The notes under the pieces were generated by a model. That model ran no database searches and was not told the origin of the DNA. It worked only from the letters and a program-made list of their open reading frames with translations. Shown here one piece after another: positions 22,892 through 33,133 of a stretch of 64,000 nucleotides of DNA. Positions within the stretch are counted from its first letter, which is position 1; each line of letters starts with the position of its first letter. The DNA lies in the NCBI GenBank assembly GCA_013368325.1, contig JAACJK010000163.1, forward strand, positions 2,418,001-2,482,000, written 5' to 3'. The translations under genes and the position numbers were made by a program. Origin of the DNA: Ephemerocybe angulata (Eukaryota; Basidiomycota; Agaricomycetes; Agaricales; Psathyrellaceae).

Positions 22892-25800
22892 TTACTCAAG
22901 ACCAAGAGCGAGACGGTGACGCTGTACAGCGGGTTTGGGGAGTGGTTTGGTGAAGATGTCGGCGATCATGTCGTTGGTAGGAAGGAAGTGAACCTCAATT
23001 TCGCCACGCTTAATAACCTCTCGTATCCAATGCATCTTGATGTCGATGTGCTTCATTCTGCTGTGGTGTTCGGGGTTTCGAAGCACCTTGAGAGCAGATT
23101 GGTTATCGACCATCAGTCGTGAAGGACCTGTGACTGTAGTCCCAAGTTCCCGAAGGAATGACCGCATCCAAATGACTTCACGTCCTGCCGAGGAGGCAGC
23201 AACGTATTCGGCCTCTGTCGAAGAGTCCGCGACGGTTGCCTGCTTCTTGGCAGACCAGCTAACAGCGCCTGTGCCCATCTTGATAAGGAATCCAGAGGTG
23301 GATCGACGAGTGTCAAGGCATCCAGCATGATCTGCATCGGTATATGCCTGGAAGAGTTCTGAGGACAGAGACTCGCCTTCATTGCGATAAGTGAGTCGTA
23401 AGTCCATCGTTCCCTTCAGATAGCGGAACAGATGCTTGACGGCCTTCCAATGGATTGGACCAGGGTTCGAGTTGAACTGGGCGAGCTTGGCGACGGAGTA
23501 GGCGATGTCTGGGCGAGTTCCGATGGCAAGGTACATGAGAGCTCCGACTGCGTTTATGTATGGGACAGTCTTCATCTCACGTTGCTCCTGCTTGGAGAGA
23601 TCGTACTTGGCAAGACTAGTGCCGCTGCCTGGATCCATAGGAGTTGCGACTGGTGTGCAGTTTTCCATGCGGAATCGTTTAAGGATATCGAGGATGTACT
23701 GGCGTTGGGAGAGGTGGAGCGTGCGGTTTTCGCGATCATAATCGACCTTGATACCAAGGAGGTAGGTGGTTGGGCCAAGGTCCTTGAGAGTGAAGACCTT
23801 GGCGAGTGATTCCTTGAGCCATTTGACCTTGTCCTGACTCTTGGAGATGATGGTGATGTCATCGACGAATACTGGTAGAGTGATTCGGATACCATCGGCT
23901 TCCCATACGTAGAAGCTGGGATCTGTTTTGATCTGGGTGAATCCCAATCGTTCGAGTTCCGCTGCTAGCTTCTGATACCACAGTCGTCCGCTCTGTTTCA
24001 GGCCATAGATACCCTTCTTGAGGCGGCAGACCCATTTCGCTCCGTTGGGGCCTCTGATTTCAAAACCCTCAGGTTGAGTCATGTAGACCTCGTACTTGTC
24101 TTCGATCTCGCCGTTGAGGTATGCGTTGGAGACATCGATGGACTCGATGTATTCCCCGTTCATGGCTGCTTTAGCAAGAGCGGTACGAAGGGCAGTGAGA
24201 CGAGCAGTAGGAGAGAAGATTTGGTCGTAGTCGACACCAGGTTGTTGGGAGTAGCCTTTAGCGACGAGGCGTGCCTTGTAGCGGTCGATGGTGCCATCGG
24301 ACTTGCGCTTGATAAGGAATACCCATCGAGAGCCAATTGCCTTCCTATCGTCTGGTAGCCTGACGATTTCCCAAGTGCCGTTGGCGATGAGTGCGTCCAT
24401 CTCCGTTTGACATGCAGCAGCCCAGAACTCATGGTCTGGTCGAGACATGGCTTCTTTCCAGCTGCGTGGGGAATCTTCTGGCCGTGTAGCAGCTCCGAAA
24501 GCATGTTCCATCTTGTCAGTGGCCATCATGAGAACCATTTCCACAGCTTCATCAGCGGGGATGTATTCTCCTATGTCATAGACGTCCATGAGGGCTTGCA
24601 TGATAGGAGTGGCGAATAGAGCTCTTTCAAGGTCGACGTTGTCGTTGTCCCCGTTGTCTTCGTCTTCGAAGTCCTGCGCTGTGAGAGGTGGCGGATTAAA
24701 CGGATTTTCATCATCCTTGTCACCCCCTTGATCCGCTGGCGGTTCACCCCCTTGACGTCGTGCAACTGGTTTGGTCGTTCGCCTCGTACCCCCAGTTAGT
24801 TTGAAGTAATCAGGGACTGCTTTCTGGCGGACAGGGCGCGAGCCTTGTGCCACCATTGGCTGGGTAATGGGTTTCCGAGGGACAGGAGCAGGTGCAGGAG
24901 GAGGAGGAGCAGGAAACATGGGAGCAGGGATAGGACGTTCAGGCGATGTAGGAGGAGTAGACTTTTGTGGCTCAGCTTTAGGTGTAGGCGAGGTAGGTGA
25001 AGTCGGGTGGAACTGTGGTCGAGACGCTGTTTGCTTGCCGAGAGCTTTCAGGTCCATGGTTTGGGAAGGTGTATGTGGTGGTGCCTGTTGGGCACCGCTG
25101 TTGTCCTCGTCATCATCGTCCTCATCATCCTCGTCATCCTCATCATCCTCATCATCCTCGTCGTCCTCGTCGTCCTCGTCAGATGAGTCCTCGTCTGATG
25201 GAGGTGCTCGTGGAGGTGCAGGAGGTGCAGGAGGTGCAGGAGGTGCAGGAGGTGCAGGAGGTGCAGGAGGTGCGAGAGGTGCGAGAGGTGCAGGAGGTGC
25301 AGGAGGCGGTGCGTCGTCGTCCTCATCCTCGAGGTCAGGCCAGATATCCCCAAGGCCAATGGGTGTGTGTGCCGGTGCCGGCGTAGTGGTCGAGAGACCA
25401 GGGAATGTGTTCTCATCGAAGATGATGTCGCGTGAGATGTGTGCCTTCTTCGTGATAGGATTGTAGCACCTCCATCCTTTGTAGCCTGTTTCAAAGCCAA
25501 TGAAGATGCAAGGCTCCGTGTGAGATTGGAGGTTCTTGCGATCCTTCCGAGCGATGTTAACGAAAGCTCGGCAGCCGAAGACTCGATAGATAGACAAGTC
25601 AGGTTTCTGCTTGTGCCAGACCTCGTAGGATGTGGTTTTGGAGAGTGCTGATGAGGGTGTGGCGTTCAAAACGTCGGTGAGATACAACACAGCCTGTGCC
25701 CAGAAGGATGCAGGGAGCTTTGCTTGGTTAAGCATGGCAATGACACCTTCAGCGAGAGTGCGGTTGAGGCGTTCAGCCACACCATTCTGCTGGGGTGTCG

Positions 25801-27664
25801 CCTTGACTGTGTGTTGGCGTGTGATGCCGCGATCTGTGCACCATTTTGCGAAGTCGTTCCCAATATATTCACCCCCTTTGTCGTCTCGAAGCTCCTTGAC
25901 CTTTAACCCGTGTACTCGTTCGCATTCAGCGACAAACTCCTGGAACTTCTGGAACACCTCTGACTTGCGCTTTAGAGCGTATACTCGTTTGAAGCGGGAA
26001 TAGTCGTCGATGAAGGTGACCCAGTACTCGAAACCAGATGGTGTTCGTGGTAGTGGTCCGTGGACGTCGGAGTGGATTCGATCGAGGAGTCCGTTGGCGC
26101 GATGCTGAGAGAGAGAAGGGAAGGGGTCTCGGTGCTGCTTTCCTGCGATGCAGTCGTTGCAGAAGTCCCTCATCGTAGTACCGTCCTTGACGAGTATCCC
26201 TGTGCCTAGCTCCTGTCGAAGGAGTGTGTCCAGACGATCCTTGCCTATGTGGCCAAGTCGCTGATGGAGCAGCTCCTTGTCTACCTTCGTCGTGAAGAAC
26301 GCTGCTGACTGTGTGTTTATCAGCGTGGTTCCGTCGAGAGTTCCAGTGGTTCCGCGAATGGTAGCTGTTAGGATTAGCTGACCCTTCTTGAAGAACTCTA
26401 GTGTGGAGTCTTCGATTACGATCCGGACTCCGCAGTGACGAACGACATATAGAAGTGAGAAGAGGTTGGATTGCAAATCAGGAACATATAGTACATTCTC
26501 GAACACGACAGTCTGCCCAGTCCTCCCATTGATCCTCGGTGTAAAGTACACAGTACCCATCCCGATCGCCCATACAATCTCGTGATTAGCGAGCTTGATG
26601 GGGACCTTCACCCTGACCATGTTACGGATCCACTCGCGATGGGGCGTCATATGTGAGGAAGCTCCTGAGTCTGTGTTCCATGATGAGTCAGTGGGTGTAG
26701 AGGGGATCTGACGGGTGAGAGGACTTGCGATGTGGGCGACCTGTGCCATGAGGGCCTTCTCCTGCGGCGTGGCAGGAGACTGGGAAGCGACTTCAGCGAC
26801 CTGGGCCTTTCCGTTCTGGAAACGACACTCCTCGTTGGTGTGCGAGTTGCTGCGGTGGTACTTGCACTTGTAGGTCTTCTTGGGCTTGGATGCAGCCTGA
26901 AGAGCCGTGGAGGAGGTACCATCAGCGAGGGAGGTGTTCCGAGTGAGGCTGTCGGCCTTGCGAAGGTGGTCGAGAATGACGGAGGGATCAGCGTCGGCAC
27001 TGGTGGCAGAGATGTGGTTGAGGGTATGGCGAAGGAGTTCATCTTCCTTTCCAAGACCGATGACGATCATGGCGAGGGAGATGTCGCGAGCGAGGTAGGC
27101 GGCGGTGTAGCCATCGATCAACTCTGCTTCCTTTTTGAGGACATCGACCTTGACAGTCCTATCTCCTTCCTTGTAGCTGAGGGGAGCGGTCTCCGCTTCC
27201 TGGAGGGTAACACCGACTGGGAGTAGAGAAGTGAGACGTGCACCAAGTGCAACAGCTCGGGAGCCGAAGTCTTGATAGGACTCGTTCTCAAAGCCAGAAG
27301 ACCTCATGCGAAGGGAGATGAGCTCTTGGAGGATGGTGATGCGAGAGCTGGAGTCCTTGGGTTCGTACTGCTCAAGAAGTCGTTTCCAGGTGCCTGGAAG
27401 ATCGAGGATGCTGATACCCATGAGGACGGTCTCAGTCTGGGAGGCATCGAGCGTTGAGCGGATGTAGCCAACAAGCTTGGAGCGGCGCCCTCGGAAGCTT
27501 GTGACGAGACGAGAGTCAGAGCCAGGTGAAGGCTCTGTCTCGGTGCCCATGAGGATGTCGTAGGCATCGTACTCGAGTGCCTTGTTGACACAGATGCGCT
27601 TCCATTCCTGGACGGTGTAGACGTTGAGGGAAACGAGCGAGGTGGAGGTTTCGGATGAGGACAT
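22892..27664 (-). CDS. Copia Gag-Pol polyprotein, 1590 residues
   Basis: One uninterrupted frame encodes, in order: a copia-type Gag; a knuckle-like CKYHRSNSHTNEEC (CX2HX4HX4C, with His in place of the usual second Cys); the protease motif DSGASSHM; the GAG-preintegrase HHCC zinc site; and an integrase core with D-D-35-E residues (SDVHGP, IDDYSRF, QQNGVAERLNRT). A linker follows with an Ala-Pro-Pro repeat and a run of Asp/Glu. Then come reverse transcriptase (KARLVAKGYSQQPGVDY, SNAYLNGE, active site FVDD where many relatives have YVDD) and RNase H (TDADHAG, DSSTEAEY, MVDNQSA). The start at 27664 follows a leader of about 320 bp after the 5' LTR. No frameshift separates Gag and Pol. Confidence 0.97.
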   Translation of the reverse strand: MSSSETSTSLVSLNVYTVQEWKRICVNKALEYDAYDILMGTETEPSPGSDSRLVTSFRGRRSKLVGYIRSTLDASQTETVLMGISILDLPGTWKRLLEQYEPKDSSSRITILQELISLRMRSSGFENESYQDFGSRAVALGARLTSLLPVGVTLQEAETAPLSYKEGDRTVKVDVLKKEAELIDGYTAAYLARDISLAMIVIGLGKEDELLRHTLNHISATSADADPSVILDHLRKADSLTRNTSLADGTSSTALQAASKPKKTYKCKYHRSNSHTNEECRFQNGKAQVAEVASQSPATPQEKALMAQVAHIASPLTRQIPSTPTDSSWNTDSGASSHMTPHREWIRNMVRVKVPIKLANHEIVWAIGMGTVYFTPRINGRTGQTVVFENVLYVPDLQSNLFSLLYVVRHCGVRIVIEDSTLEFFKKGQLILTATIRGTTGTLDGTTLINTQSAAFFTTKVDKELLHQRLGHIGKDRLDTLLRQELGTGILVKDGTTMRDFCNDCIAGKQHRDPFPSLSQHRANGLLDRIHSDVHGPLPRTPSGFEYWVTFIDDYSRFKRVYALKRKSEVFQKFQEFVAECERVHGLKVKELRDDKGGEYIGNDFAKWCTDRGITRQHTVKATPQQNGVAERLNRTLAEGVIAMLNQAKLPASFWAQAVLYLTDVLNATPSSALSKTTSYEVWHKQKPDLSIYRVFGCRAFVNIARKDRKNLQSHTEPCIFIGFETGYKGWRCYNPITKKAHISRDIIFDENTFPGLSTTTPAPAHTPIGLGDIWPDLEDEDDDAPPPAPPAPLAPLAPPAPPAPPAPPAPPAPPAPPRAPPSDEDSSDEDDEDDEDDEDDEDDEDDEDDDDEDNSGAQQAPPHTPSQTMDLKALGKQTASRPQFHPTSPTSPTPKAEPQKSTPPTSPERPIPAPMFPAPPPPAPAPVPRKPITQPMVAQGSRPVRQKAVPDYFKLTGGTRRTTKPVARRQGGEPPADQGGDKDDENPFNPPPLTAQDFEDEDNGDNDNVDLERALFATPIMQALMDVYDIGEYIPADEAVEMVLMMATDKMEHAFGAATRPEDSPRSWKEAMSRPDHEFWAAACQTEMDALIANGTWEIVRLPDDRKAIGSRWVFLIKRKSDGTIDRYKARLVAKGYSQQPGVDYDQIFSPTARLTALRTALAKAAMNGEYIESIDVSNAYLNGEIEDKYEVYMTQPEGFEIRGPNGAKWVCRLKKGIYGLKQSGRLWYQKLAAELERLGFTQIKTDPSFYVWEADGIRITLPVFVDDITIISKSQDKVKWLKESLAKVFTLKDLGPTTYLLGIKVDYDRENRTLHLSQRQYILDILKRFRMENCTPVATPMDPGSGTSLAKYDLSKQEQREMKTVPYINAVGALMYLAIGTRPDIAYSVAKLAQFNSNPGPIHWKAVKHLFRYLKGTMDLRLTYRNEGESLSSELFQAYTDADHAGCLDTRRSTSGFLIKMGTGAVSWSAKKQATVADSSTEAEYVAASSAGREVIWMRSFLRELGTTVTGPSRLMVDNQSALKVLRNPEHHSRMKHIDIKMHWIREVIKRGEIEVHFLPTNDMIADIFTKPLPKPAVQRHRLALGLE

Positions 27665-27969
27665 GGTGGAGATCGATCGACGATGTGTGAGGGAGAGGGA
27701 AGAAGGGGAACTTCTGGGCGAAAATCACCGCAGAAGTGAGGGAATGCTAAGAGGGATTCCGGACGGAAGAATCCGTCAAGAAGTACCAAAATAGCGGAAG
27801 CGAGATCAAACACGCAGCTGGGCGTGTGATGTGGAGCTGGAGCAAGGCGTCGATGAACGACACGAAGCTGTGATGGAGCGAGGTGTGACCGAGTGAAGAG
27901 TGACGAGTGGGCAGTGATAGCGTATAGAACGCGGTGTCTGATAACGTGTGGTGTCGTGTATCAGAGGAG

Positions 27970-27984
27970 CCCGGGGCTCATAAC
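27970..27984 (-). other. Copia primer-binding site, complementary to initiator Met tRNA anticodon loop
   Basis: Next to the 5' LTR, after one spacer base, the minus strand reads GTTATGAGCCCCGGG. This complements the anticodon stem-loop of initiator Met tRNA (the CTCATAA loop), not the tRNA 3' end. Priming from an internal half-tRNA is known for Drosophila copia and relatives. Confidence 0.8.
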
Positions 27985-27985
27985 T

Positions 27986-28388
27986 TGATAAACTGCTAAG
28001 TTTATAAGTCGTTGAAGCCACTGCAAGTGGGAGATAGTTCGATATATTAGTTAAGTTAGATAAAGAGAAATACAGCATGACGCACCTGCAAGTGGGAGAT
28101 AGTTCGATAAGGGAACTACCCACTTGCAGTGTAGACTATATACTGTGTGGAACAATAGACGATCCATATCGGGAGAACAATAAAGTACGTACGAATATGG
28201 AACAATAGAAATGAGAACAATGCTGTGTGATATATGTGAAACGATGGAATGAATGAACAATGTGATCGTGGATATATATAGAACAAAGAAGCATTAGAAC
28301 AATAGAAAAGTTTGAAAGAGGCAGCGCCTATGTGAAGGTGAAGAGAACAATGGGCGAGCCATGGAGACATGTGCATTGTACTTCAACA
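27986..28388 (-). repeat. Copia 5' LTR, 403 bp
   Basis: Second LTR copy; on the minus strand it precedes the gag-pol frame and would carry the promoter. It appears identical to 22461-22863. Confidence 0.95.
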
Positions 28389-28393
28389 GCGGT
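28389..28393. repeat. Copia target-site duplication, right copy (GCGGT)
   Basis: Matches 22456-22460. Removing the element and one copy restores the T2 frame across this point. Confidence 0.95.
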
Positions 28394-31040
28394 CGCGTGA
28401 ATGGGTCCAGACTTGCTTCATTTCTGCCTTCAGAGCCCGCCTATAGACAACTTGTCAGTACGCCGCGCATACCGGTAGACTTACGAATACGTACTGGTCC
28501 CCTTCCAAATCTATGCCCCGCGATATCAATACACTCGGAGAGACGTCAGGGCTGAGTGAAAAGTCCTTCCCCTGTGCGAGCTGGATGGCCTCCTCAGCTG
28601 CAAGGGCCTTCCGGATAGCATCCTGCTTAGGAGCAATGACCAGTGATTCGAAGGGATTGGGGTTTGAGGGGTTCTCCTCCCAAGCTTCGGCCGCCGCTCT
28701 CCACAAGGCGAGCTTCTCTTCATCTAGGGTCGCTTCTAGCTCTTGGTGTGCAATCGTGTGCTCCGCGATTTTGGAGACGGCATTGTCCATCTTTTTCATT
28801 AACGAGTTCCCTGCATAGACGGTCAGGTTTGTGTTGAGAGATGCCCCAGTCTCCGATCAGAGACACATACCGAGATCTACGATCTTGCGCCAGTTGTAGT
28901 CTCCAAAATTATAATCCAATGTATCGCGGCGGGTGCCTGGGCCCATCTCTCGTGTGCTCGTTGCGAGTGGATTCGCGTCTCCCCAACCACGCTCCGGAGC
29001 CTCTCCATCACCAAGACCAGCCCCAGGGGTGAACATAAAGGCGTACTTTGTCTGGCACGCTGGAACATGGGCGGGCATGTGGAATTTGGGGACGACAAAT
29101 CGGACCTGAGTATCCGCCTTGAGAAGTGGTGATTCTCGCTTCTCGTCCATTAGTAATAAACGAGCAATTAAATACTTCGACCATTGGCATGCGATATCGT
29201 AGGAGATTATAAACGTCCTCAACAGGCTGAGGCCCAGGAGCATGAGGCCGCAGTGCAGGATGTAGTCCATATTACAATACCTAGATCAAATCAGAGCTGC
29301 TTCCGCCCCAAATAATTGAGAACATACCTTTCCCCCTTTTGTAAATCGCAAACGGCAGAGGGGCGCTTCATGTTGTGCCGCGCACACTCCACCGTTGCAG
29401 CTCCGGAAGAAGCATAGCCTTGCCCAGGCGTCACGTCTGCGAGGTTGACGGCGTCGTGCCGTGAGCAGTCACTTTTCGGTTCAACTTCATCTGCGTGGGC
29501 TTTGAGGTATTCTTCGAACTTCTGATTCTCCACATAATAGGAGAATCCTCTACTTAGTCCTGGATCCGCCGCTTCGCTCGAGATGTCCTTCCTTCGCAGG
29601 CGGAAACACGCATCCAGCGCCAAGTTCAAGCTGTGGATATACCTAGAAGGGGTATGATATCTCAATACTAATATAACCAGAAAGTCGTGAATGGAGACAT
29701 ACCTCAAGGCCTCGCTCTCGTTTTCCCAGTCATCGGGCATATTGATCTCTGGGTGGGGACACGCGGGGCAGAGAAGTGCGCATTCGCCCGGATTAGTTTG
29801 CGCGGACGTGCGTAGAGGATCATGTCCGCGCGAATGTCGCTTCAAGAGTTTCAGATGGCGCCATTCGTGGACCATTCTCAGGAAGCTTGGATACCGATCC
29901 TGCCAATTTTGAATTAGTTTCTTCATCGGATATAGAAGTAATAAATACTTTACCTTTGCAGGGCTCAAGCCCGTGTTGTCAGTAAGTCGCGAAAGCGCCT
30001 TCCACAACTCGAACGGAGACACCTTAGACTCGTACTGGAGGATCTCGAAGACTTCGAGAACTCGGAAGGTAGCGGCACTCTTCGGATTCTCAGTCGTAGC
30101 TGGATAGAGCCGCCTTTCGAGGAGTTGTTCCACTTGCGACTTCGCCGTGGCACCACAGCGACAGTAGTCTAGTCCAACGAGATGCACAGCGTCGCAGTCA
30201 ATTATCACGAAGTCGTCGCCCCAAGCCCTGTCGGGCAATGGGCATATCTCACCGGGCGGGTGGCCAAGTTGAATTCGAACCCCCAAACTCTTCAATGAGG
30301 ACTTCGAAAAATAATTACCGTTCCACGACTGAGAGAGTAATTAGTAGGTGAGATATGCGGTTAAAAAGTCATCCTCTTTACCTGAATTCGATGCAAAGGG
30401 AGGTGACGATGACAGTCCCGCATGCACTCGCCGCACAGTAGCCCGAGGTTGTCGCAGACAGTGCATCGGAACTGGGCTACCGATGGTAAAGTCTCTTCTG
30501 ATTCCGCTGGGCACCGTAAACACACCTCTGGCGGGTTCTTTCCTCGCCCTTCCAGAGTTAGTAGAATGCGTAAATATTCATCGATATCTTTAGTCCACTG
30601 GTGAATGGCTGCATCCTAGTAACGCGCGCATCAGCTTCCATAGTCATTAATCGGGAGATCCGACTTACTCCCTGCCCTTTGGGTCGATTCCGCGCATCAG
30701 TACTCTCAGCGGATGGGGGAGCCTCTTCCTGATCGATGAAGCTGTCATAGTAGCTTTTATCCCAACCATTTAATTCTGTGTGCTCCTCCCAGCTGTTTAG
30801 TATCTCTTCCGCCGTCCGAATCCTAGCAACAGGAGGCGGATCATCTTCGATGTCGTCGAGTTCAAATGTGTGCATCTTGTTCGATACGATCTTGAGGTTT
30901 CCAGTCGAAAACCGCTTGAAGTTGGTGATTTCAACGTTCTGTGCTGAGCTCGATGGCAGAGTTGCTGGACGTAGTGTTGCCAAGGGGGTGGAGGTCGTTA
31001 TCTTGATCTTTCGTTTCTTGGGCTTCGTCGGCTTCGCCAT

Positions 31041-31162
31041 GTTGGGAAGAATGGGTCAGAGGGAGACTCAGTCTTTAGAGTCCGAGCAGTAAGCCAATTT
31101 ATAGCAGAGAAAGATAAGTCAATACATCCAAAAATCCATTGTCCAGCACCCCAGCATAGTCC
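31041..31162. promoter_or_regulatory. 122-bp divergent promoter between T2 and E2
   Basis: Same length as the E1-T1 spacer. It contains AATTTATAGC near 31098, a possible TATA-like element. Confidence 0.55.
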
Positions 31163-31915
31163 ATGGGACGGCAAGCACTCTATTTCACGTTGGAGGCGAA
31201 GGCTAATGCCCAACGAGCTCGGCGTGCTCTCCGTCGTCAAGATCCCAGGTAAGTTCTCCGCTAGATATAGACCGACCACGCTGCATTGACACGTACTAGC
31301 TCATTAGCAGCTCGCCGCAGAGAGAACAGGAGGGCATACCTCAAACGAAAGAAGCCTCCTGTTCCATCCCAACAAGTTCAGGACCTCGCCGAAGCGGAGA
31401 TGTCCGACCCAGACTACCGGTCCACCTTCGTTCGATTCGCACAAGGGGACGACTTCCTCGCGCTTGAAGCTGCAGACGTTGAAGAAGCCGATTTCGAAGC
31501 GATGATGGGCCTGCCCCCATACCCAGAATCAGTCACCTCCCTTGAAGACTTCGCTGACTCGTGGCCCCAGCTGTCAGCTGCCCTTCATGGCTATATGACG
31601 CACCGGTATAGCAATTCCCTGAGTTCTCGAATCGCAGAGCTGCGGGGGTTCTCCGAGGCCACCCTGATCGAAGAAGCATGGAATGAATACGGGAGACTTG
31701 ACGAGCGCTTTGGGAGCCTCACGCAAACCGTTGTTCAGGCGCAGTCGAGTGGGCCAGAGACGTGTGCAACAGCAGTGATTGCGACTCTAAATCAGATGTG
31801 GGCGGCACGTAGGATGGTGGATGTAGCGGAAGAGTTGCGAGAGTTGAAATCGGGCCGTGATTTCCTATTACGTACACTAACGGAGCGCACATGGAAACTC
31901 GGCAGGCCTCAATGA
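31163..31915 (+). CDS. KDZ-module protein E2, small basic protein, unknown
   Basis: Exons 31163-31248 and 31300-31915 join in frame to 233 codons. The protein starts MGRQALYFTLEAKANAQRAR and continues with a second basic stretch, RRRENRRAYLKRKKPP. The acidic half contains GLPPYPESVTSLEDF and AALHGYMTHRY. It matches E1 in exon lengths, intron phase and motifs. Unlike its neighbour T2 it has no lesion. It ends only 19 bp from the convergent D2. The tandem basic segments suggest nucleic-acid binding; this is inference. Confidence 0.75.
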
Positions 31916-31934
31916 TAGCCGGAGCCGGCGGTAC

Positions 31935-32495
31935 TCAAAGGTAACGACTACCGAAGAGATCGTCCTTTTGGGAACAGATCATACAGGAGGGGGTGACACA
32001 GATGAATGAGTTGTGAAGGCGGAGCCACTGCTTGTAGTGCTCACAGAAAGCGATAGCCGTTTCCACCGCCTGTTCCTGCCTCCTCCGCTCCAGGATCTTG
32101 TTCGCGCGCCTGGTCATTTCAAACCGGATCCTCTAGACGTGTCGATCAGCATGTATTAGTCAGACAGCATGCTCACATACACATACCTCCCTCTCGTACC
32201 TGACCCTCTCGTCATACTTTTCCTGCTTCATAGTAATAGCGCCGTTTCCTCCGGGCCTCCAACGCTCAATCCACTCGTCAATGAAGACCTCAATGTACGA
32301 CTCCTCCCGCCCTTCAGAGATCGCCGTCGCAAACTCAGGGACCTTGAGCTTCATGTGGGCCGTCTTCTGCATGTTGAACGGAGGATAGGGGTTATCGGAG
32401 TGCGACTGATCCGGGAGTTAGATCCAATCCATGATAGAGGTACGGTGTGGAGCAATGAACGAGCTAGGACGTACCTGCTGGATATGGAAGGACAT
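31935..32495 (-). CDS. KDZ-module protein D2, unknown
   Basis: Three exons can be read: a short first exon MSFHIQQ (from 32495), a second with PPFNMQKTAHMKLKVPEF, a DEWIERWRPGG motif and YDERVRYERE (about 32400-32188), and a third with RRANKILERRRQEQ and HYKQWLRLHNSF ending at 31935. The protein is about 145 residues, charged and probably helical. D1 (12918-13132) shares the FA-x-S/A and W-x-x-R-W-x-P pattern at the equivalent place. No known domain is recognised. Confidence 0.6.
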
Positions 32496-33133
32496 TTTTG
32501 ATGGGGGTCTTAGGATTCTGTGAGGCGAATGCTGGGTGTACTAGGCTTTTCTGGTACACTCTATATACAAAATACGAGACTTTCCAAACGCGTATGCTTA
32601 TGCAAAATGCGATCGCGTTGGAGACCAGGATACAGAAGTCGACTCAAGTCTCAAGTCAAGCCTGCAACTCGAATACCCGCTCCCGCCTTCTGGGAGGCGC
32701 GAATTTCTAGATCTATCGAGACGGAGAGGTTCACCTGTCATACAAATCAAGAGGAGGAAGCCTGCAAACGTCCATCGCGTTTAATGCATGGCTATCACAA
32801 ATAGCCGCCCATGGGGCGGGATTCTCGTGCTCCAACCAAGGCATCAAAAATGCAGAGGACTTGACTGCGAAGCCCAAATTAAGCTCACCGAAGGCTAGAT
32901 ATCTCGATTAAATCAATGCTTCTCGTGTGTAATCAGTCTGGTAAGTTTGAGAAGGACCCGCGATGCACTCGCGCCTAGGACAAATCCTGCGATTCTACGC
33001 GCCCATAGCATAAATTAATTTTTTCTGGGGCTCACGTCGTGTCGTCTTCGTAAACAGGGGGAGATCTATCGTAGTTGCATAGGAGTAGGGTACTGGAGGC
33101 TCGGATGACAACAGCCAGAATGTATTATGGAAC
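32496..33133. other. Spacer between D2 and C2
   Basis: Nothing recognisable. Open frames are short and rich in rare combinations. Confidence 0.4.

Larger units (their letters stand above)
22461..28388 (-). mobile_element. Ty1/copia LTR retrotransposon, complete, 5928 bp
   Basis: Two 403-bp LTRs beginning TG and ending CA flank one long gag-pol frame on the minus strand. A primer-binding site and a polypurine tract are present. The element is inserted in an exon of transposase T2 with a 5-bp target duplication. The LTRs appear identical on direct reading, so insertion was very recent. All enzymatic domains are open, so it may still be active. Confidence 0.97.
21349..31040 (-). pseudogene. KDZ transposase T2, broken by copia insertion and a nonsense codon
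   Basis: The minus-strand gene starts at 31040 (MAKPTKPKK) and has the same exon order and motifs as T1. These include the CxC2 cysteines (CRCGAT), DACFRLRRKDISS, CARHNMKRP, DLQKGERY, PKFHMPAH and GDGEAPERGWGDANP. A copia element sits inside the codons for HSRDRELTR: the coding sequence stops at 28389 and resumes at 22460. A second lesion is TGA at 22261-22263, where T1 has arginine, consistent with a CGA to TGA change. The remaining exons look open, so loss of function is probably recent. It belongs to element 2 and is divergent from E2. Confidence 0.85.

Noticed and set aside
24867..25466. Plus-strand frame of 199 codons inside the copia element
   Set aside because: It is the antisense shadow of the Ala-Pro-Pro and Asp/Glu linker of the polyprotein.
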